DNA of 45,450 bases from Caulobacter sp. (GTDB lineage Bacteria; Pseudomonadota; Alphaproteobacteria; Caulobacterales; Caulobacteraceae). The DNA lies in NCBI GenBank assembly GCA_028291265.1, contig JAQGIK010000197.1, positions 1-45,450 on the forward strand, given 5' to 3'. The notes beneath the pieces are model-generated. The model was not told where the DNA came from. It did no database searches and worked only from the letters and a program-made list of their open reading frames with translations. Positions 26,101 through 31,854 of this stretch are shown in pieces. Every line of letters starts with the position of its first letter. Position 1 is the stretch's first letter. The position numbers and the translations under genes are program-made.

Positions 26101-27661
26101 CACCCTGATAGGCCTGGACGGCAATGACGCCATCAACGCCGGGGCGGGCAACGACATCCTCGACGGCGGAGCCGGCGACGACAACCTCTCCGGGGGCCTC
26201 GGCGCCGACCTCATGCGCGGCGGCCTCGGCAATGACATCTACGCCATCGACAACGCCGGCGACGTGGCCGACGAAACCGGCGGCGGCGGCGTCGACCTGG
26301 TCAACTCGGCCCTGACCTGGACCCTGGCCGCCGGCCTCGAAAACCTCACCCTGACCGGCAAGACCGCCACCCAGGACGGCGCCGGCAACGACCTCGGCAA
26401 CGTCCTGACCGGCAACGCCTATATCAACACCCTGACCGGCCTGGCCGGGAACGACACCCTGCTCGGCCTGGCCGGCGAGGACGTCCTGATCGGCGGCGAC
26501 GGCGACGACCTGCTCGACGGCGGCCTCGGCGCCGACGCCATGCTCGGCGGCCTCGGCAACGACACCTACATCATCGACAACGTCGACGATTTCGCCGTCG
26601 AGATCGGCGGCGGCGGCGTCGACACCATCCAGTCGAAGATCAGCTGGACCATGGGCCTCGGCATCGAGAACCTGGTCTTCACCGTCACCGGCGCGGTCGA
26701 CGGCGTCGGCAACGCGGTGAACAACCTGATCACCGGTAACCTCAGCAACAACAAACTCAGCGGCATGGCCGGCGACGACCAGCTGATCGGGGCGGCCGGC
26801 AACGACACCCTCGACGGCGGAGATGGCGCCGACATCCTCGACGGCGGGGCCGGCATCGACATCCTCACCGGCGGCGCGGGGACCGACACCCTGACCGGCG
26901 GCGACGGCAACGACAGCCTCGATGGCGGCACGGGCGCCGACCACCTGGACGGCGGCCTCGGCAACGACACCTACGGGGTCGACAACCTGCTCGACGTCAT
27001 CGTCGACGCCGGCGGCGTGGACACGGTCAACGCCAGCGTCGACTTCGCCCTGGCCGCCGACCTTGAGAACCTGACCCTGACCGGCGCCGGAGACATCCCG
27101 GGGACCCGCAACGCCCTGGCCAACAGCGTCATCGGCAACGGCGGGTCCAACGTCCTGCACGGCGGGGCCGGCATCGACACGGTCAGCGGCATGGCCGGCC
27201 ACGACACCCTCTACGGCGACGCCGGCATCGATACCCTGCTGGGCGGCGACGGCAATGACCGCCTGATCGGGGGTTTCGACGCCGACAAGCTGACCGGCGG
27301 TCTTGGCGCCGACGCCTTCGTGTTCATCGCCGACGACGTCCGCCTGTCGGGCCTTGGCGGCCTGGCCGACCGCGACGCCATCTACGACCTGACGTTCGCC
27401 GAGGGCGACATCCTCGACCTCAGCCGCATCGACGCCAACACCCTGCTCGACGGTGACCAGGCCTTCAGCTTCGCCGCCAAGTTCACCAAGGTCGCCGGCC
27501 AGGCCACCCTCAAGTTCGCCTCCGGCATCACCACCCTGGAACTGGACAGCGACGGCGACGGCAAGGCCGACCTGCGGATTGCGCTGACGGGCGACCACTC
27601 GCTGACGGGGGGCAACCTCTACACCGGCGCGGGAGATACGAACGGGGGGTGGATTCTGTAA
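17150..27661 (+). CDS. giant RTX/FG-GAP repeat protein, type I secreted adhesin-like
   Basis: The 3,503-residue protein is read from the ATG at 17150 (MTAPTLTDLKDSTFF); in-frame TTG at 17078 and ATG at 17105 are weaker alternatives. There is no N-terminal signal peptide. Order of parts: one cadherin-like module (about 14-150), five FG-GAP/VCBS repeats (164-407), fourteen divergent 140-165 residue modules (417-2580), five more FG-GAP repeats (2582-2871), five blocks of RTX nonapeptides GGxGxDxLx (2881-3380), and a C-terminal domain with LTGGLGADAFVF and DLTFAEGDILDLSRID, as in serralysin-type type I secretion signals. The protein should leave the cell unfolded through a type I ABC transporter and fold on binding calcium. 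No transporter genes lie in the window. Surface adhesion or matrix function is inferred; no protease or lipase domain is seen. Confidence 0.93.
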   Translation: MTAPTLTDLKDSTFFENDVSTTPRIIDGDVTLTDAEGDLANGQLRVRGLTADDIISLFNEGTGAGQIGFNAATGEVTYGGLLIGIASGGLGADFTIAFNGAATLAAVEAVIEHLTYANLSDHPTANRTLTIDVTDAAGHTTGSVTGYASGVLPLGAGGDPLENGPVVAGDFDNDGDSDLVFVTTDGDLVFYEHGASSFDPSSDVHIVMDAPLAAGSAITVGDINSDGCADIVALAPDGSLRVFSGLGAGSGYDNTFIEDSAGAAAIAGQLPADSDMSLALADFNKDGFADLVLVSGAGQITTLLNYTIYGMGYQTAWTSSETATGRPVLADFNGDGVLDLVIALADGAVTLGRGDGMGGFDFSGPNPFAGLTLTAPGTVVALDVNGDGVLDLVAFDAAGFQVLIAPPPITNTLNLNVIDELGQIALAGLPTTVAFEEDAVSTVPQLLFGDLTLTDSEQDLANSNLLITPQSYDDRISVRHQGVGAGQVGFDGGLIYFGGVAVGQFQDLGGQFLITFSGAAPGAVEAVLENLTYANSSNSPQPSQLTLDLLDANSSPIAQYIVGLTINDNPEQMTVSGGDPLHRIEIGDAADSIALCDNLSFQDPEGDLDGSVFAVSGLEATDQVSLAATADLTVSGGVVSFMGQAIGVAAGGQGETFSIILNADATVAAVQAIIGALRFASPGAAVGDRVLSLALTDQGGHALVNDGGMPPGVAIIVYQQGDLTDLAPVLDLTLAQAATPHLLDSDVTVTGPDGSWQGARLVVTGMAPGDVIALADGAFDIVDDKGNQMLFLNGQQIGQMVDGGSSFTVYFNGAPTKASVEAIVEALTFTNAGATPDAARSLTLTLTDPAGLVSTDQIVVNIAGGVEYALELSDFATAVVTAEASVNGFLVPLDGAVTLRDTNGDYAGSVLTVSGAAATDILDFAFPDPMLLILEPDGDLIANLSTVIGHVGGGTGGQPLTVTFAAGVTTAQVELVLEALALRTNDPSTPEFRTLTLSMQNSEGEALHRIGETGPVTLTFQIQPTPEPFDVTGIDFNAAIAENVINYVGAVMMPYAKLTSPGGLPGGVLTVSLLNSGEIVSLRSEGLLSYDSATGQVSYDGQVVATTSRAGSTFTLTFGDIHDPAVITAVLQGVVLFDSNDNPDGMPRSLMVNLRSADGQSAGQGWKFTVIGQGEQTDLLTLTPASGVSYDELTLNAGPQPLVGDAMHDSLGEPVGGSILTVGGLTAGDRVSLMEGWVWFDEATGVVGIGPRAFGNVIGHAVVTEGVSLVVTFVAGVDENATVGVLEALGFSNSSDTPAATRTLTIDLVNIYGHPALLPGGIAPTLTVNVTPFHNAMVLTGLATSVAFAENSLNAAAQLIDNAVTLYGPDSTWDGGTLVIASTDAFDNFGPGTSARVSIDDDTLLVDGVPVATFLIAGQTYTVTFLAAATTEAVEQIIETVRYRNTDDTPVASHPVTLTLTSANGDIVQSEISLLITAQDDATVLTAPAPLTFTENDLNAGGLLPMAGLGISDVDDMRVSAITLVGFHPDDIVGLRAQGGDGALASIRGGTASYAGLQLTFSQGSGFLTITLPAPASQAQVQAILANLVWANTDDTPSLTRDLRVMLVTDQGHTSQADFAVNITTNHDRAVLEGFAAAVTFGEQSVNAGPQLLDANLTFTAVEGVHSAVITVSGLLPEDRLTLLGDAALAFDSATGEVSIGGSVVATLAAPGDGTAVITIAAALFNADRAAVIETILEHLAYSNSSDTPAASRDLTISIADQPLETPLADYQPAAPVTVTINVTPHHDAPTIGNLATIYPIYEFEFEIGGARLPGLYNATAYAPDSTSFAGGQLILQSTDPEDSFSFQSFQISGNTLVSGSTVLATFTQGPGSLTLTLVQPEYYWVESLLQSARLQNADDTPNASRQLTVTLSDSDGVAGSSVIDVTVVPNDDVIDIAGFGDINAQESDLNAGGVLLFPGAVITDPEGDFTLKDIRILNSDPQWVFSLRPQGSDAGVADLSSGSATYAGVAMTFSNIGYAIVIDAPGATLAQVRLILGNLVLSNASDTVTNRQIQYQVASQQGGLDLFTHNINVSPQYDPNAIVGLAPSVTFGEQAVNAAPQRLDAEVHLTSSENAAIRMVMISGLLTEDRLSFIEDDNFSWDPVTGVITIDGVPGPRVESDGTGGFRLQAVNDAWAVYVMVEANPTPTVLAGIEAVIEHLAYSNASDSPTASRTLTFQLQDMLSNGAAPPAPVEIVLNVTPADDPATLVDGGHEFTLQGGTLQSFAGDVSLVDPDGEAAAALAGGVLTVSGLGAGDRVSLVATVGAAGAVLQPNGEVWVDGLLVGQASGGQGSNFVITFNAAATDARVEAVIHQLGWSTATPQAGDHSLQLTLTPATGPATSQAVDFHVAPAASLVVSPLFTGFHSATVMENTANAGFVALDFGITLNPDIVLASGQLRLTMGYAIPTDAFTVINQGTGAGQIGYTKTGDNHTTTSGQDSVGGQHGAITWQGVEIGTFLTDSSYDTGIRWADFAFNANATPQAVQALLHAIGYTTSSDTPIELRSMSAELHLAPYLAQTLTTQVLTGSVHTAMQANGFPYYQSPNFVDVDADGDLDILFVQDWDTVGLLRNTGTAHNPTFVLQTFPGLPMDALDGLVGFSEDGRSAMLSPVDLDGDGDLDLMVGGVSGTIAYFENTGGPGTINAFSARTGAANAFNGLDFNPAAQRQQTSPALADLDGDGDLDLLVGAHDGHLRHYENTGTATAPQFTERHDFDAVAIAPSARPFLGDVDHDGDIDILVAASGTRLVLYENLGGGHFDATPRFFAATQPDSAYSTYQFSTRTPLDQIALTDLNGDGVSELYTADYLQYFRLLTSSQFTTTPSQIVSFFLVVQSEPEYIYGTPGDDAINGDARDTTILGYAGNDIIDGKAGADLLYGGLGNDTYTVDTLDTVVELDGEGTDTVKAAFSYILGDFVENLTLLGATAINGTGNALANLLTGNAAANTLIGLDGNDAINAGAGNDILDGGAGDDNLSGGLGADLMRGGLGNDIYAIDNAGDVADETGGGGVDLVNSALTWTLAAGLENLTLTGKTATQDGAGNDLGNVLTGNAYINTLTGLAGNDTLLGLAGEDVLIGGDGDDLLDGGLGADAMLGGLGNDTYIIDNVDDFAVEIGGGGVDTIQSKISWTMGLGIENLVFTVTGAVDGVGNAVNNLITGNLSNNKLSGMAGDDQLIGAAGNDTLDGGDGADILDGGAGIDILTGGAGTDTLTGGDGNDSLDGGTGADHLDGGLGNDTYGVDNLLDVIVDAGGVDTVNASVDFALAADLENLTLTGAGDIPGTRNALANSVIGNGGSNVLHGGAGIDTVSGMAGHDTLYGDAGIDTLLGGDGNDRLIGGFDADKLTGGLGADAFVFIADDVRLSGLGGLADRDAIYDLTFAEGDILDLSRIDANTLLDGDQAFSFAAKFTKVAGQATLKFASGITTLELDSDGDGKADLRIALTGDHSLTGGNLYTGAGDTNGGWIL
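17640..18370 (+). repeat. FG-GAP/VCBS block 1 within the giant protein
   Basis: Five repeats with calcium-loop cores: DFDNDGDSDL, DINSDGCADI, DFNKDGFADL, DFNGDGVLDL and DVNGDGVLDL. Each Dx[DN]xDG loop is the beta-propeller blade signature. Five blades are fewer than the seven of a closed integrin-type propeller. Confidence 0.9.
18400..24890 (+). repeat. fourteen divergent cadherin-like modules
   Basis: Each module follows one plan. It opens near VTFxEN.xNAxPQLLD, continues with a strand ending LTVSGLxxxDxxSL, then a short xxYxGxxV strand, a TFNAAAT-like strand, a helix VEAVIEHLxY, then SNSSDTPxASRTLTxxLxD, and closes with a strand ending NVTP. Approximate module starts: 18400, 18895, 19315, 19740, 20220, 20670, 21150, 21590, 22030, 22520, 22950, 23380, 23880 and 24330. 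A fifteenth related copy precedes FG-GAP block 1 (17190-17610). Copies are strongly diverged, unlike recent tandem duplications. Confidence 0.8.
24895..25760 (+). repeat. FG-GAP/VCBS block 2 within the giant protein
   Basis: Five repeats: DVDADGDLDI, DLDGDGDLDL, DLDGDGDLDL, DVDHDGDIDI and DLNGDGVSEL. Several are followed by aromatic strands such as IAYFENTGG and LRHYENTG, typical of long VCBS blades. The last copy is degenerate. Confidence 0.9.
25790..27300 (+). repeat. RTX calcium-binding nonapeptide array
   Basis: Five clusters of GGxGxDxLx repeats begin near 25845, 26110, 26440, 26760 and 27185. They are separated by spacers of 60-75 residues that share D-V-E-GGGVDTV and LENLTLTG elements. 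Clusters such as LDGGAGDDNLSGGLGADLM would form calcium-filled parallel beta-rolls outside the cell. Confidence 0.93.
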
Positions 27662-27689
27662 CAATCGCTTGTGAGTTCGCCTCGGGGCG

Positions 27690-27848
27690 CCCTTCTCCCC
27701 TCGCGGGAGAAGGTGTCGGCGAAGCCGACGGATGAGGGGGCTCCCCGGCCCCCGACGCAGCCTGTCGCGACCACCTCTGCGCAGCTTGACGACCTATCGA
27801 CCCCTCATCCGGCGCTGCGCGCCACCTTCTCCCGCAAGGGGAGAAGGG
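27690..27848. repeat. composite inverted repeat (MITE/REP-like) after the giant gene
   Basis: The left arm (27690-27740) begins CCCTTCTCCCCTCGCGGGAG and ends GGATGAGGGGG. The right arm (27801-27848) is its reverse complement with a few changes in the middle. Each arm also folds on itself (CTTCTCCC with GGGAGAAG). The 60-base spacer has no ORF. Such arms are typical of dispersed non-coding repeats in alphaproteobacterial genomes. Confidence 0.75.
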
Positions 27849-27905
27849 ACACTCACGGCGGCTGACCCGATGGCGAAGGCTGGGGAACAGCTCAGCAGTC
27901 CTCCC

Positions 27906-28952
27906 TCAGGCGGCCCGCGAACTGGCCGCCGCTTCCTGCCACCGGACGATCCGCCGAACCGTCCCGAACCCGATGATGACCAGGCCCGTGAAGCTGTTGA
28001 TCTCGATCCGCATGCGGCGGCGGATGCGCAGGTTGCCCTGGCCGTCGGTCTCCACCATGCCGGCGCCTTCCGCGTCGCGCAGCATCCGCTGGAAATGCGC
28101 CCGCGAGGACCCGCACCGACGGGCCAGGTCGGAGATGCTGATCGGAAACCATTCGGCGGTCGGCCATTCCTCGCCGGGCGGGGCGGCGTTGATCAGCTGC
28201 CAGAACATCGGCATGCCGTTCCGTCGCTTGGCGAAGACATCCATGGTCGGATCGGTGTTCTGGCGATGCACCAGCGCCGAGGTCAGCTGGGCGTCGCTGG
28301 TGGCGATGATGAACCGGTCGAAGGCCGCGTCATCCCGGGCCAGTTCCTCGGCATAGCCCTCCAGCTCGGGCTGGACCGAGGCGATAATCGCCGTCTGCCG
28401 GATGAAATGGGCGCGGAACGCCGAGCGCATGCGGGCGGTCGGGCGGAAGCGCCGCTCCCGCCGGTCGTCGCTGCTCGCCTCCGGCTCGATGTAGCCGATG
28501 AAGCGCAGGTAGGCGAAGGCGGCGTGCGACCAGGTGCGGCTGCCGTAGCCGACCGCCTCGGCCAGGGCGTTGAACCGGGCGATGGTCAGTCCGCCGGGCT
28601 GCGCATACAGCCCCAGGGTCCAGATGCCGGCCGCGAACCGGGTGACGTCGCGCAGGGCGTGGACGACAACCGAGTTCTCCGCCCGCTCGGGCAGGCCCAG
28701 CTCCATCAGGGCGATGGCCGCCCCCCGATAGCCGGGCTCGGTCCAGACGCGCATCAGGCTGGCTTCGTTCAGCGGCGCGACGATCAGGTCGAGGATCTCG
28801 TCGTTGACCACATGGGCGGGCACGGAGGCCCCGGCCCGGCGCGCCAGGCGCAGGCTCTGGTCGCGCCGGATCACCTCGACCTTCGCGGCAAGTTTCTCGT
28901 CGCTTATCGCCATGGCGGTGTGGATGGCGTCATGCCGCCTCGTCCCGGTCAA
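27906..28952 (-). CDS. winged-helix-like protein of unknown function, paralogue B
   Basis: The product is 348 residues from the ATG at 28952, or 335 from the ATG at 28913, where the sequence becomes alignable with the neighbouring paralogue. It has a helical N-terminal two thirds, with the shared blocks GGLTIARFNAL, YGSRTWSHAAFAYLRFIGYIEPE and RRERRFRPTARMRSAFRAHF. A C-terminal helix-turn-helix-like region follows: FPISISDLARRCGSSRAHFQRMLRDAEGAGMVETDGQGNLRI. The last part suggests DNA binding. I do not recognise a named family. It lies directly downstream of paralogue A, overlapping or 16 bases away depending on the start, so the two are one operon. Confidence 0.8.
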   Translation of the reverse strand: MTGTRRHDAIHTAMAISDEKLAAKVEVIRRDQSLRLARRAGASVPAHVVNDEILDLIVAPLNEASLMRVWTEPGYRGAAIALMELGLPERAENSVVVHALRDVTRFAAGIWTLGLYAQPGGLTIARFNALAEAVGYGSRTWSHAAFAYLRFIGYIEPEASSDDRRERRFRPTARMRSAFRAHFIRQTAIIASVQPELEGYAEELARDDAAFDRFIIATSDAQLTSALVHRQNTDPTMDVFAKRRNGMPMFWQLINAAPPGEEWPTAEWFPISISDLARRCGSSRAHFQRMLRDAEGAGMVETDGQGNLRIRRRMRIEINSFTGLVIIGFGTVRRIVRWQEAAASSRAA

Positions 28953-29916
28953 GCACGTCGTGCGCGAACTCGGCGATCAGGCCAAAGCTGATGATGTTGA
29001 AGGCGACCAGCGCGTTGATCTCGTCCCGCAGGGCGGGCGTTATCCGCAACATCCCGGCCGCGTCCAGGCTGAGCAGCCCATGCTTCTCGCCGTCGCGCAG
29101 CATGCGCATGTAGTGCGGCCGCGACACGGCGCTGCGCCGCGCCAGCTCGGCCAGCCTGATGGGAAACGGCTTCGTCGACGGCCAGGTCTCGTCCCCCGGC
29201 GCCGCCTCGATCAGGGTCCAGACCATCGCCGTGCCCGAGCGCCGGGTGTTCAACACCTTCAGGACATTGCCGACCGACTTGCGCTCGACCAGCGCCCCGC
29301 TGAGCATGCCGTCGCTGAACCGCCGGATCATCTCGTCGTAGACCAGGTCCTCCCGCGCCATGCGTTCGCCCAGCCGGCCGGCGACCGGGTCCAGCGGCCC
29401 GACCGCCTTCAGTCCCTTGGCGATATGGCCGCGGAACGCCGCCCGCAGCAGCGGCGTCGGCCGGAACCGCCGCTCGCGCCGGTCGCCCCCGCCCGGCGCC
29501 GGCTCGATGTAGCCGACGAACCGCAGATAGCCGAACAGCGCATAGGTCAGGGTGCGGCTGCCTTGGCCGATCAACTGGATCAGGCCGTGAAACCGCGAAT
29601 AGGTCAGCCCGCCCGGCGTCAGCGCCAGGCCCATGGACCAGATGGCCACCGCGAACCTCAAGGGGTCGCGCAGGGCGTTGGCCATGGCCCCGCTGTCGGT
29701 GACCGTCGGCAGGCCGATGGCGATCATCCCCTGCGCCACCTGGCGATAGGCGGGATGGGCCCAGATGCGGTCGTGGTTGGCTTCGGACACCGCCTGGGTC
29801 ATCCGCGCCAGGGATTCCTCCACCGACCGGTGAAGATAGGTCGAGGCGTTGGCCTTGGCTGCGCTTTCGGCCAGCACCGCCGCCACCGCCGTTCGAAATC
29901 TCTCGTCCTTGAACAC
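28930..29916 (-). CDS. winged-helix-like protein of unknown function, paralogue A
   Basis: The 328-residue product starts at the GTG at 29916 (VFKDERFRTAVAAVLAE), behind a GGCGGGAAC ribosome-binding site. The frame stays open upstream to 30144, but that part is basic, unlike the paralogue and probably untranslated. It aligns along its whole length with paralogue B: GGLTYSRFHGL, QGSRTLTYALFGYLRFVGYIEP, RRERRFRPTPLLRAAFRGH and the C-terminal FPIRLAELARRSAVSRPHYMRMLRDGEKHGLL. The two are an old tandem duplication, perhaps a heterodimer. The C-terminus looks like a winged helix-turn-helix; no ligand or enzyme motif is seen. Confidence 0.8.
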   Translation of the reverse strand: MFKDERFRTAVAAVLAESAAKANASTYLHRSVEESLARMTQAVSEANHDRIWAHPAYRQVAQGMIAIGLPTVTDSGAMANALRDPLRFAVAIWSMGLALTPGGLTYSRFHGLIQLIGQGSRTLTYALFGYLRFVGYIEPAPGGGDRRERRFRPTPLLRAAFRGHIAKGLKAVGPLDPVAGRLGERMAREDLVYDEMIRRFSDGMLSGALVERKSVGNVLKVLNTRRSGTAMVWTLIEAAPGDETWPSTKPFPIRLAELARRSAVSRPHYMRMLRDGEKHGLLSLDAAGMLRITPALRDEINALVAFNIISFGLIAEFAHDVLDRDEAA

Positions 29917-30085
29917 GTTCCCGCCGGCCCCGCCCGGACCTCCCCCAGCCCGATATGAGCAGGGTAACGCCGGTTTCCCGAATTTGTCGACCAGGCGACT
30001 AAAGGAGCCCGCCTTGGGACGACAAGCCTGACCTTGCGGCAAGGACGCCGAATTCCTCCGCTGCTGGACTTTTTTGCGCGGCCGT

Positions 30086-30114
30086 TGTCGGGTCTGCGCC
30101 TGCCCATCCGTCCT
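30086..30114 (+). promoter_or_regulatory. ECF42-type promoter, orphan copy
   Basis: TGTCGG (30086-30091), 17 bases, CGTCCT (30109-30114), identical in both boxes and in spacing to the copies before the DGPF and VOC genes. It is followed by GGGAGA-CGCCC-ATG at 30137, but that frame ends after 42 codons and runs antisense into the 3' end of the 30184-31362 gene. No credible target gene remains. Confidence 0.65.
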
Positions 30115-30183
30115 GTGACCAACCCGGGAGACGCCCATGCTCAAAACGGCGGCTTCTCAAATCGCGGTTTTCCAGATCGACGC

Positions 30184-31362
30184 TCAGAGCAGATTAGGGT
30201 CCTTCATGCAGGCCGCGTGCAGCTTTTGCAGGCGAGTTACCAGAGGCGTCGTTCGCTTCTGCTGAATTGCCGTGTCCGCTTCGGCGAATTCGTCCAGCGT
30301 CAGCTCCCGCTCGATGCTCCGCAGCGCGCAGCCGCACACCGGCGCGCTTCCGCCGCCGTCCCGGCAGCCGTTGAGCACATTGTTTCTGACCCATTCCGGA
30401 TATCGAGGCCGCTTGGCCTGACCGGTTTCCCGCACGAAGTCGTAGGTCGCCGAGAGGCTGTCGAAGCTTCTCCCCTGCCCGCCGCCCTGGCAGGCCGACT
30501 CCAATGCCCGGCCGACCGCCGAGCGCGCGACGACCGGCATCCAGCCGAGGTCCTTGCCGATCTGCGGCCGCACGCCGAAACCCAACCAGACCGCCTGCTT
30601 CAGCTGGCGGACCCGACCGGCCGCGCAGTCGAACTCGACCTCGCGCAGCGCCGCGTTCGGTCGTTCGCCCTTTTCCCTGATCGCCACGAGCAACCGGGCT
30701 CTGATCTTCCCCCGCGCCGCCCGTGCCTCACCGGTGTCCAGGAACATCATGCCGTTGTTGGACTCGTCCATTGCCGTCAGCGTCCAGCGCTCGCCGGCCT
30801 TGCGCGGAAAATTCGGCTGCGGCGTCTTCGGCACATAGTCGTTGGGAACCTCGATCGGTGGTCGGGGCATGATCCTCGCCGGCGGCGGGATGGGGCCCTT
30901 GCGCCAGGAAGCCGTCCGCCCCCGCGCCTCCTTCTCGGCCTCCAGGAGAGTCAGCCTCCGCCCGGTCGGCGCCGAACCGGCGCCGCAGACCTCCGCCAGC
31001 AACTGCGCCCCATCGCTGTCTGGGTACGGCAGATCGGCCTCGGCGTTCTTCGGCCACGGCAAGGGATCCAGCCGCTCGGAGCCCGGCTTGACGTTTCTTT
31101 CTGGCCCCTTGCGAACAGTTCCCCACTCGCAGTTCAGGCGATAGTCCGCCCGGGCGTACCAGATTTCGGTCTCGCCTGATCCGTAGATGGTGACAGGCAT
31201 CACGGAAATCGTCTTGATCTCGACCTCGGCGCCGGCCGGCGTGGGGCTCGTGCGGTATTGCACCCCCATCGTGCCCGCGAAAGGTTGCCAGAGGTCACCG
31301 CCGCCCGCGATCGGCGCCGGCGCCGCCAGGCCGGCGAAGAGCACCCCCAACAACCACTTCAT
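30184..31362 (-). CDS. exported protein with surface-adhesin-E-like modules
   Basis: The 392-residue protein has a signal peptide (MKWLLGVLFAGLAAPAPIAG). Two related modules follow, each a set of strands ending in a cysteine-containing strand: EIWYARADYRLNCEWGTVR at about 66-85 and MMFLDTGEARAARGKIRARLL...REVEFDCAAGRVRQL at about 208-255. This resembles the surface-adhesin E-type domain of small exported proteins. The C-terminal 60 residues are different: CRDGGGSAPVCGCALRSIERELTLDEF, with three close cysteines. The function is unknown and the location probably periplasmic or on the surface. It sits on the minus strand between two copies of an ECF42-type promoter leader that face the other way, so it looks inserted. 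Confidence 0.75.
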   Translation of the reverse strand: MKWLLGVLFAGLAAPAPIAGGGDLWQPFAGTMGVQYRTSPTPAGAEVEIKTISVMPVTIYGSGETEIWYARADYRLNCEWGTVRKGPERNVKPGSERLDPLPWPKNAEADLPYPDSDGAQLLAEVCGAGSAPTGRRLTLLEAEKEARGRTASWRKGPIPPPARIMPRPPIEVPNDYVPKTPQPNFPRKAGERWTLTAMDESNNGMMFLDTGEARAARGKIRARLLVAIREKGERPNAALREVEFDCAAGRVRQLKQAVWLGFGVRPQIGKDLGWMPVVARSAVGRALESACQGGGQGRSFDSLSATYDFVRETGQAKRPRYPEWVRNNVLNGCRDGGGSAPVCGCALRSIERELTLDEFAEADTAIQQKRTTPLVTRLQKLHAACMKDPNLL

Positions 31363-31424
31363 TCCATATCCCCGATCCCGTACGCGTCACACTTGGCGGC
31401 GGCTGGACTTTTTCTCGCCGCCGA

Positions 31425-31453
31425 TGTCGGCTCAGTCCTGCCCCGTTCGTCCT
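31425..31453 (+). promoter_or_regulatory. ECF42-type promoter before the DGPF-sigma operon
   Basis: TGTCGG (31425-31430), 17 bases, CGTCCT (31448-31453), 23 bases before the ATG at 31477. TGTCGA-like -35 and CGTC-like -10 elements are known for the ECF42 group. The upstream context CTGGACTTTTT is shared with the orphan copy at 30086. Confidence 0.75.
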
Positions 31454-31476
31454 TAGCCTGACACAGAGAGGTCGCC

Positions 31477-31854
31477 ATGCTCTACGCCATATTCTGCTAC
31501 AATCAGGAGGACGTCACTTCCGCCTGGGCGCCCGAGCATGAGGCCAGGGTCATGGGCGACCTGATGGCCGTGCAGGACAGGCTGTCCGCCGCCGGCAAGC
31601 TCGGCCCCGTCGCCCGCCTGCTGCCGACCACGGCCGCCACCACCCTGCGCAAGGGCGACGAGCCGCTGGTCATCGACGGCCCCTTCGCCGAGACCAAGGA
31701 ACAGCTGCTCGGCTTCTACGTCATCGACGTCGCCGACCTCGATGAGGCCCTCGCCGTCGCCAAGGACCTCGCCAAGGCCAACCCTGGCCTCGGCAGCTAC
31801 GAGATCCGCCCCCTGGCCCTCTTCCACCCGGGCGGGGACGTGGGCAGCCTCTGA
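31477..31854 (+). CDS. DGPF (YciI-related) protein of the ECF42 module
   Basis: This 125-residue protein starts MLYAIFCYNQEDV and contains VIDGPFAETKEQLLGFYVIDV at about residues 67-87. The DGPF motif names the family that accompanies ECF42 sigma factors. It has the ferredoxin-like YciI fold; the function is unknown, and it may sense or detoxify a stress signal. Its TGA overlaps the sigma-factor ATG by one base, giving translational coupling. The ribosome-binding site is GAGAGG. It is expected to be the main target of its own sigma factor through the promoter at 31425-31453. Confidence 0.92.
   Translation: MLYAIFCYNQEDVTSAWAPEHEARVMGDLMAVQDRLSAAGKLGPVARLLPTTAATTLRKGDEPLVIDGPFAETKEQLLGFYVIDVADLDEALAVAKDLAKANPGLGSYEIRPLALFHPGGDVGSL

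Noticed and set aside
17640..27300. CRISPR-like or tandem DNA repeat array
   Set aside because: The repetition is at protein level in coding sequence; spacing and DNA sequence vary and no direct repeats with regular spacers are seen. No CRISPR array elsewhere in the window.
24149..27664. 1171-codon open frame antisense to the RTX region, and other long minus-strand frames at 18923-20173, 20801-22510 and 22595-23911
   Set aside because: All lie in the shadow of the giant protein, whose repeats and motifs are unmistakable on the plus strand. The antisense translations are low-complexity G/V/D/A/Q sequences.
30034..31179. 381-codon plus-strand frame antisense to the exported adhesin-E-like protein
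   Set aside because: It begins without a credible ribosome-binding site and reads as low-complexity R/P/L/A sequence. The minus-strand product has a signal peptide and domain pattern.
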